Part shown: in pieces, positions 3,920-5,632 of the stretch
How positions within the stretch are numbered: the first letter of the stretch is position 1
Layout: each line of letters opens with the position of its first letter
Source of the DNA: an uncultured Eubacteriales bacterium
GTDB taxonomy: Bacteria > Bacillota > Clostridia > Peptostreptococcales > Anaerovoracaceae
DNA length: 5,632 bases
Reading direction: 5' to 3'
Assembly: GCA_910585135.1 (NCBI GenBank)
Contig: CAJUEB010000145.1
Span: forward strand, 1 to 5,632
Notes under the pieces: generated by a model
What the model was told of the DNA's origin: nothing
Database searches by the model: none
The model's input: only the letters and a program-made list of their open reading frames with translations
Translations under genes and position numbers: made by a program

Positions 3920-4612
3920 TTACTCCCGCCCATACTCTCCATAATACTTATTGTAGTACCCCGACTTTTCCATCTTAACCTTGTTCAGTACCGCCCCCAA
4001 AATCCTGCACCCGCTCATCTCAAGCTGCTTCTTCACACTGGCAACCATCCTGCGACTGGTCGTCTCTGCTTCGATGACCAAAATCACGCCATCGCATTTC
4101 GGTGCGATCACGGCGGCATCGATCACAGGTCCGATGGGCGGCGCATCTATCACGACCATCTCATAAGCATCCCGCAAAACCGTTATCAAATCATCAAACC
4201 GGCGGCTGTTAAAAAGCTCCGTCGGGTTCGGTGAAAGCGGTCCTGTCATGACCAGATCCATGTTTTTCACATTTGTCGCACAGATAATGTCCTTCAATAC
4301 AGCCTGCCCGGAAAGGTAGTGTGACAAGCCCTGCACAGGCGTTTTCCCCCGCTCGATCTTATAGCGGCTGATCATTACCGATTTTCGCAGATCCGCATCC
4401 ACCAAAATGACCTGCTTCCCGCTTTCCGCCATGGAACGCGTCAGTTCAAAAGCCGTGACGCTCTTTCCCTCTCCCGGGGCGCTGCTCGTAAACAATACCG
4501 TCTGTATGTCCGCACCGGAAAACTGTATGTTCGTCCGCAGGGAATTAAACGCCTCCCGGCGGGAATAATCCAGCTTGTCAATCCCATTTAAATTAATCAC
4601 GTTCATGTTCAC
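3920..4612 (-). CDS. cpsD: CpsD/CapB-type tyrosine-protein kinase (BY-kinase)
   Basis: A 230-residue cytoplasmic P-loop kinase that autophosphorylates on tyrosine and, with its membrane partner CpsC, controls exopolysaccharide chain length and export. Visible motifs are Walker A APGEGKS (residues 45-51), Walker A' VILVDADLR (68-76), GPLSPNPTELFNS (124-136) and Walker B MVVIDAPP (152-159). The C-terminal tyrosine cluster has Tyr219, 220, 223, 224 and 227, the usual autophosphorylation sites. The oligomerisation motif, typically EX2RX2R in this family, reads EAFNSLR (20-26), with Asn in place of the first Arg. Length is normal for the Gram-positive type in which kinase and membrane activator are separate proteins. 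The start is GTG 4612, overlapping the upstream TGA by 4 nt; AAAGG (4619-4623) is 6 nt before it. ATG 4606 is possible but less well spaced. I see no clear terminator after the stop codon. Confidence 0.93.
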   Translation of the reverse strand: MNMNVINLNGIDKLDYSRREAFNSLRTNIQFSGADIQTVLFTSSAPGEGKSVTAFELTRSMAESGKQVILVDADLRKSVMISRYKIERGKTPVQGLSHYLSGQAVLKDIICATNVKNMDLVMTGPLSPNPTELFNSRRFDDLITVLRDAYEMVVIDAPPIGPVIDAAVIAPKCDGVILVIEAETTSRRMVASVKKQLEMSGCRILGAVLNKVKMEKSGYYNKYYGEYGRE

Positions 4613-5352
4613 ACGCTGCCTTTCTCAGTGTTCTTCTTTTCCTTCGCTTTTTTCTTCTTTTTCTCCCCTGTATACGGCACTACCCCCAGGGTATTCAAAC
4701 CTAGGTATCTCTCGATATCATCCTGACTCCTGATGCTGTCATTCAGCACGTGCAAAACGATGACCGCAAGAGCCGAAAGGAACAGCCCTAGGATAAAGCC
4801 CAGCACGATATTCATCACCTTCTTCGGCCTGACCGGGTCTTGTGGGACGATTGCCGTTTCAACCATGGTCGGCTCGTCCGTCTGCATGATTTCCGAAATC
4901 TTCCGCTTGGCGACCTTTGCAAATTCGTTCGCCATGTCAGCGCTCACTTCCGGGTCGTCACTGCTGATGCTGATCTTGATGATGCGCGTATTATCAGGGT
5001 TTTCGATGCTGATCATTTCTTCCGTGATCACTTCATTCTCGAAATCCAAGTCTAGATTTCTCTTCACCTGGTTGACAACCGGTCTGCTCGTGATCAGTTC
5101 CATGTAATCCATTGCCAAAGATGAGCCAACCTGGATATCCGCCAGCGACGTAATGGACGTGGACTGCGTCAATATGTAAAGCTTCGAGGTCGCCTGGTAA
5201 GAAGGCGTTGCCAGGAAAAAGCTCCAAGCAGCCGCAGCTCCCGCAAAGAGGATGCCCGCCAGCAATATGGCCAGGACGCGGCTGCGGAGGACATAGAATA
5301 TTTCCCGCAGGTCTATTTCTATTTCATCAAATTCTTCTCTTTTATCTTTCAT
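4609..5352 (-). CDS. cpsC: CpsC/Wzz-type polysaccharide chain-length regulator and kinase activator
   Basis: A 247-residue membrane protein. A short acidic cytoplasmic start leads into transmembrane segment 1 (about 26-48). An external domain begins TPSYQATSKLYILTQ and contains DPEVSADMANEFAKVAKRKI. The proline motif PQDPVRPKK follows, then transmembrane segment 2 (about 179-203), and a cytoplasmic tail with DDIERYLGLNTLGVVPYTG and a lysine-rich end. This is the Wzz/CpsC fold. The protein sets polymer length and its tail activates the CpsD kinase, which is encoded next with a 4-nt overlap. Start choice: ATG 5352 has AAGGAG (5362-5367) 9 nt upstream. ATG 5373, seven codons earlier and touching the stop codon of the preceding gene, has no such site and would need translational coupling. 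Confidence 0.92.
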   Translation of the reverse strand: MKDKREEFDEIEIDLREIFYVLRSRVLAILLAGILFAGAAAAWSFFLATPSYQATSKLYILTQSTSITSLADIQVGSSLAMDYMELITSRPVVNQVKRNLDLDFENEVITEEMISIENPDNTRIIKISISSDDPEVSADMANEFAKVAKRKISEIMQTDEPTMVETAIVPQDPVRPKKVMNIVLGFILGLFLSALAVIVLHVLNDSIRSQDDIERYLGLNTLGVVPYTGEKKKKKAKEKKNTEKGSV

Positions 5353-5373
5353 CTGCTCCTGCTCCTTTGCCAT

Positions 5374-5632
5374 TTATATATATTCATTGCGGATCAACTT
5401 AATAATATTCGCATTGATGATGCGCTTCGCCTCGCTGTACCCTGCGATTTTCACAATTTCTTCTACTGCCGAGTGCATGACCGGTTTCCTGCTGCCCGTA
5501 TTATGGCAGTCGCTTGCCACGAAATGGACCAGCCCTTCCATAAGCAAGGCCCGGCACCAGGCTCTCCGCTTGTCCGACCTGCCGCCGGGAAGAAATCCCC
5601 GGGCATTGACCTGCACATAAGCACCCTGCTCG
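5374..5632 (-). CDS. cpsB: CpsB-type tyrosine-protein phosphatase (PHP family), partial (N-terminus off the right edge)
   Basis: Only the last 85 residues are present; the frame is open to the right edge, so no start is seen. The segment reads EQGAYVQVNARGF, then HFVASDCHNTGSRKP, the family's late metal-binding SD-x-H motif (usually SDAHN, here with Cys), then a helix with SAVEEIVKIAGYSEAKRI and NANIIKLIRNE, near the usual NP/NxxxIL ending. CpsB/YwqE proteins are manganese-dependent phosphatases of the PHP fold that dephosphorylate CpsD-type kinases. The position directly before cpsC and cpsD, on the same strand, supports this. The stop codon (5374-5376) touches the alternative cpsC start. 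Confidence 0.85.
   Translation of the reverse strand, partial: EQGAYVQVNARGFLPGGRSDKRRAWCRALLMEGLVHFVASDCHNTGSRKPVMHSAVEEIVKIAGYSEAKRIINANIIKLIRNEYI

Overview
The window looks like chromosomal DNA of a low-to-moderate GC Firmicute (Bacillota). The signs are strong GGAGG-type ribosome binding sites, sigma-A-like promoters, a CpsB/CpsC/CpsD-type capsule regulatory set with a separate BY-kinase, and a short holin-like type I toxin. A Clostridia or Negativicutes host is my best guess, from the overall look rather than any decisive marker.

Layout, left to right. (1) Positions 1-345, minus strand: the N-terminal part of a ferredoxin-nitroreductase fusion that runs off the left edge. It has a clear promoter and is divergent from gltX. 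(2) Positions 346-665: a divergent regulatory region with an extended -10 promoter for gltX and a 12-nt inverted repeat around it. (3) Positions 666-2327, plus strand: gltX, glutamyl-tRNA synthetase. (4) Positions 2383-3889: an accessory island of toxin-antitoxin modules. A repeat unit of about 170 bp occurs twice (2383-2559 and 3723-3889). Each copy carries a minus-strand promoter, a small structured RNA and a terminator hairpin. Between the copies lie a type II module (Phd/YefM antitoxin and RelE/ParE toxin, minus strand), an unrecognised 57-codon ORF, and a 27-residue holin-like membrane toxin on the plus strand. Copy B is the antisense RNA partner of that toxin. Copy A has no recognisable toxin and looks like an orphan antitoxin RNA. 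(5) Positions 3920-5632, minus strand: the 3' end of an exopolysaccharide/capsule operon in the order CpsB-type phosphatase (partial), CpsC/Wzz-type chain-length co-polymerase, CpsD-type tyrosine kinase.

How the parts work together. The capsule genes form the usual phosphorylation circuit: CpsC anchors and activates the CpsD kinase, and CpsB removes the phosphates. Two toxin-antitoxin systems of different types sit between this operon and the housekeeping gltX gene. The most interesting element is the type I locus. Its antisense RNA converges on the toxin mRNA, shares a hairpin terminator with it, and carries an 11-nt stretch (the complement of 3794-3804) that matches the toxin ribosome-binding region (3640-3650). 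This is the layout of the pAD1 par (Fst) and TxpA/RatA systems. The two RNA copies keep nearly identical promoters (49 of 51 bases) but differ in the recognition loop, with compensatory changes in the stem below it. That suggests the antitoxins have diverged in specificity.
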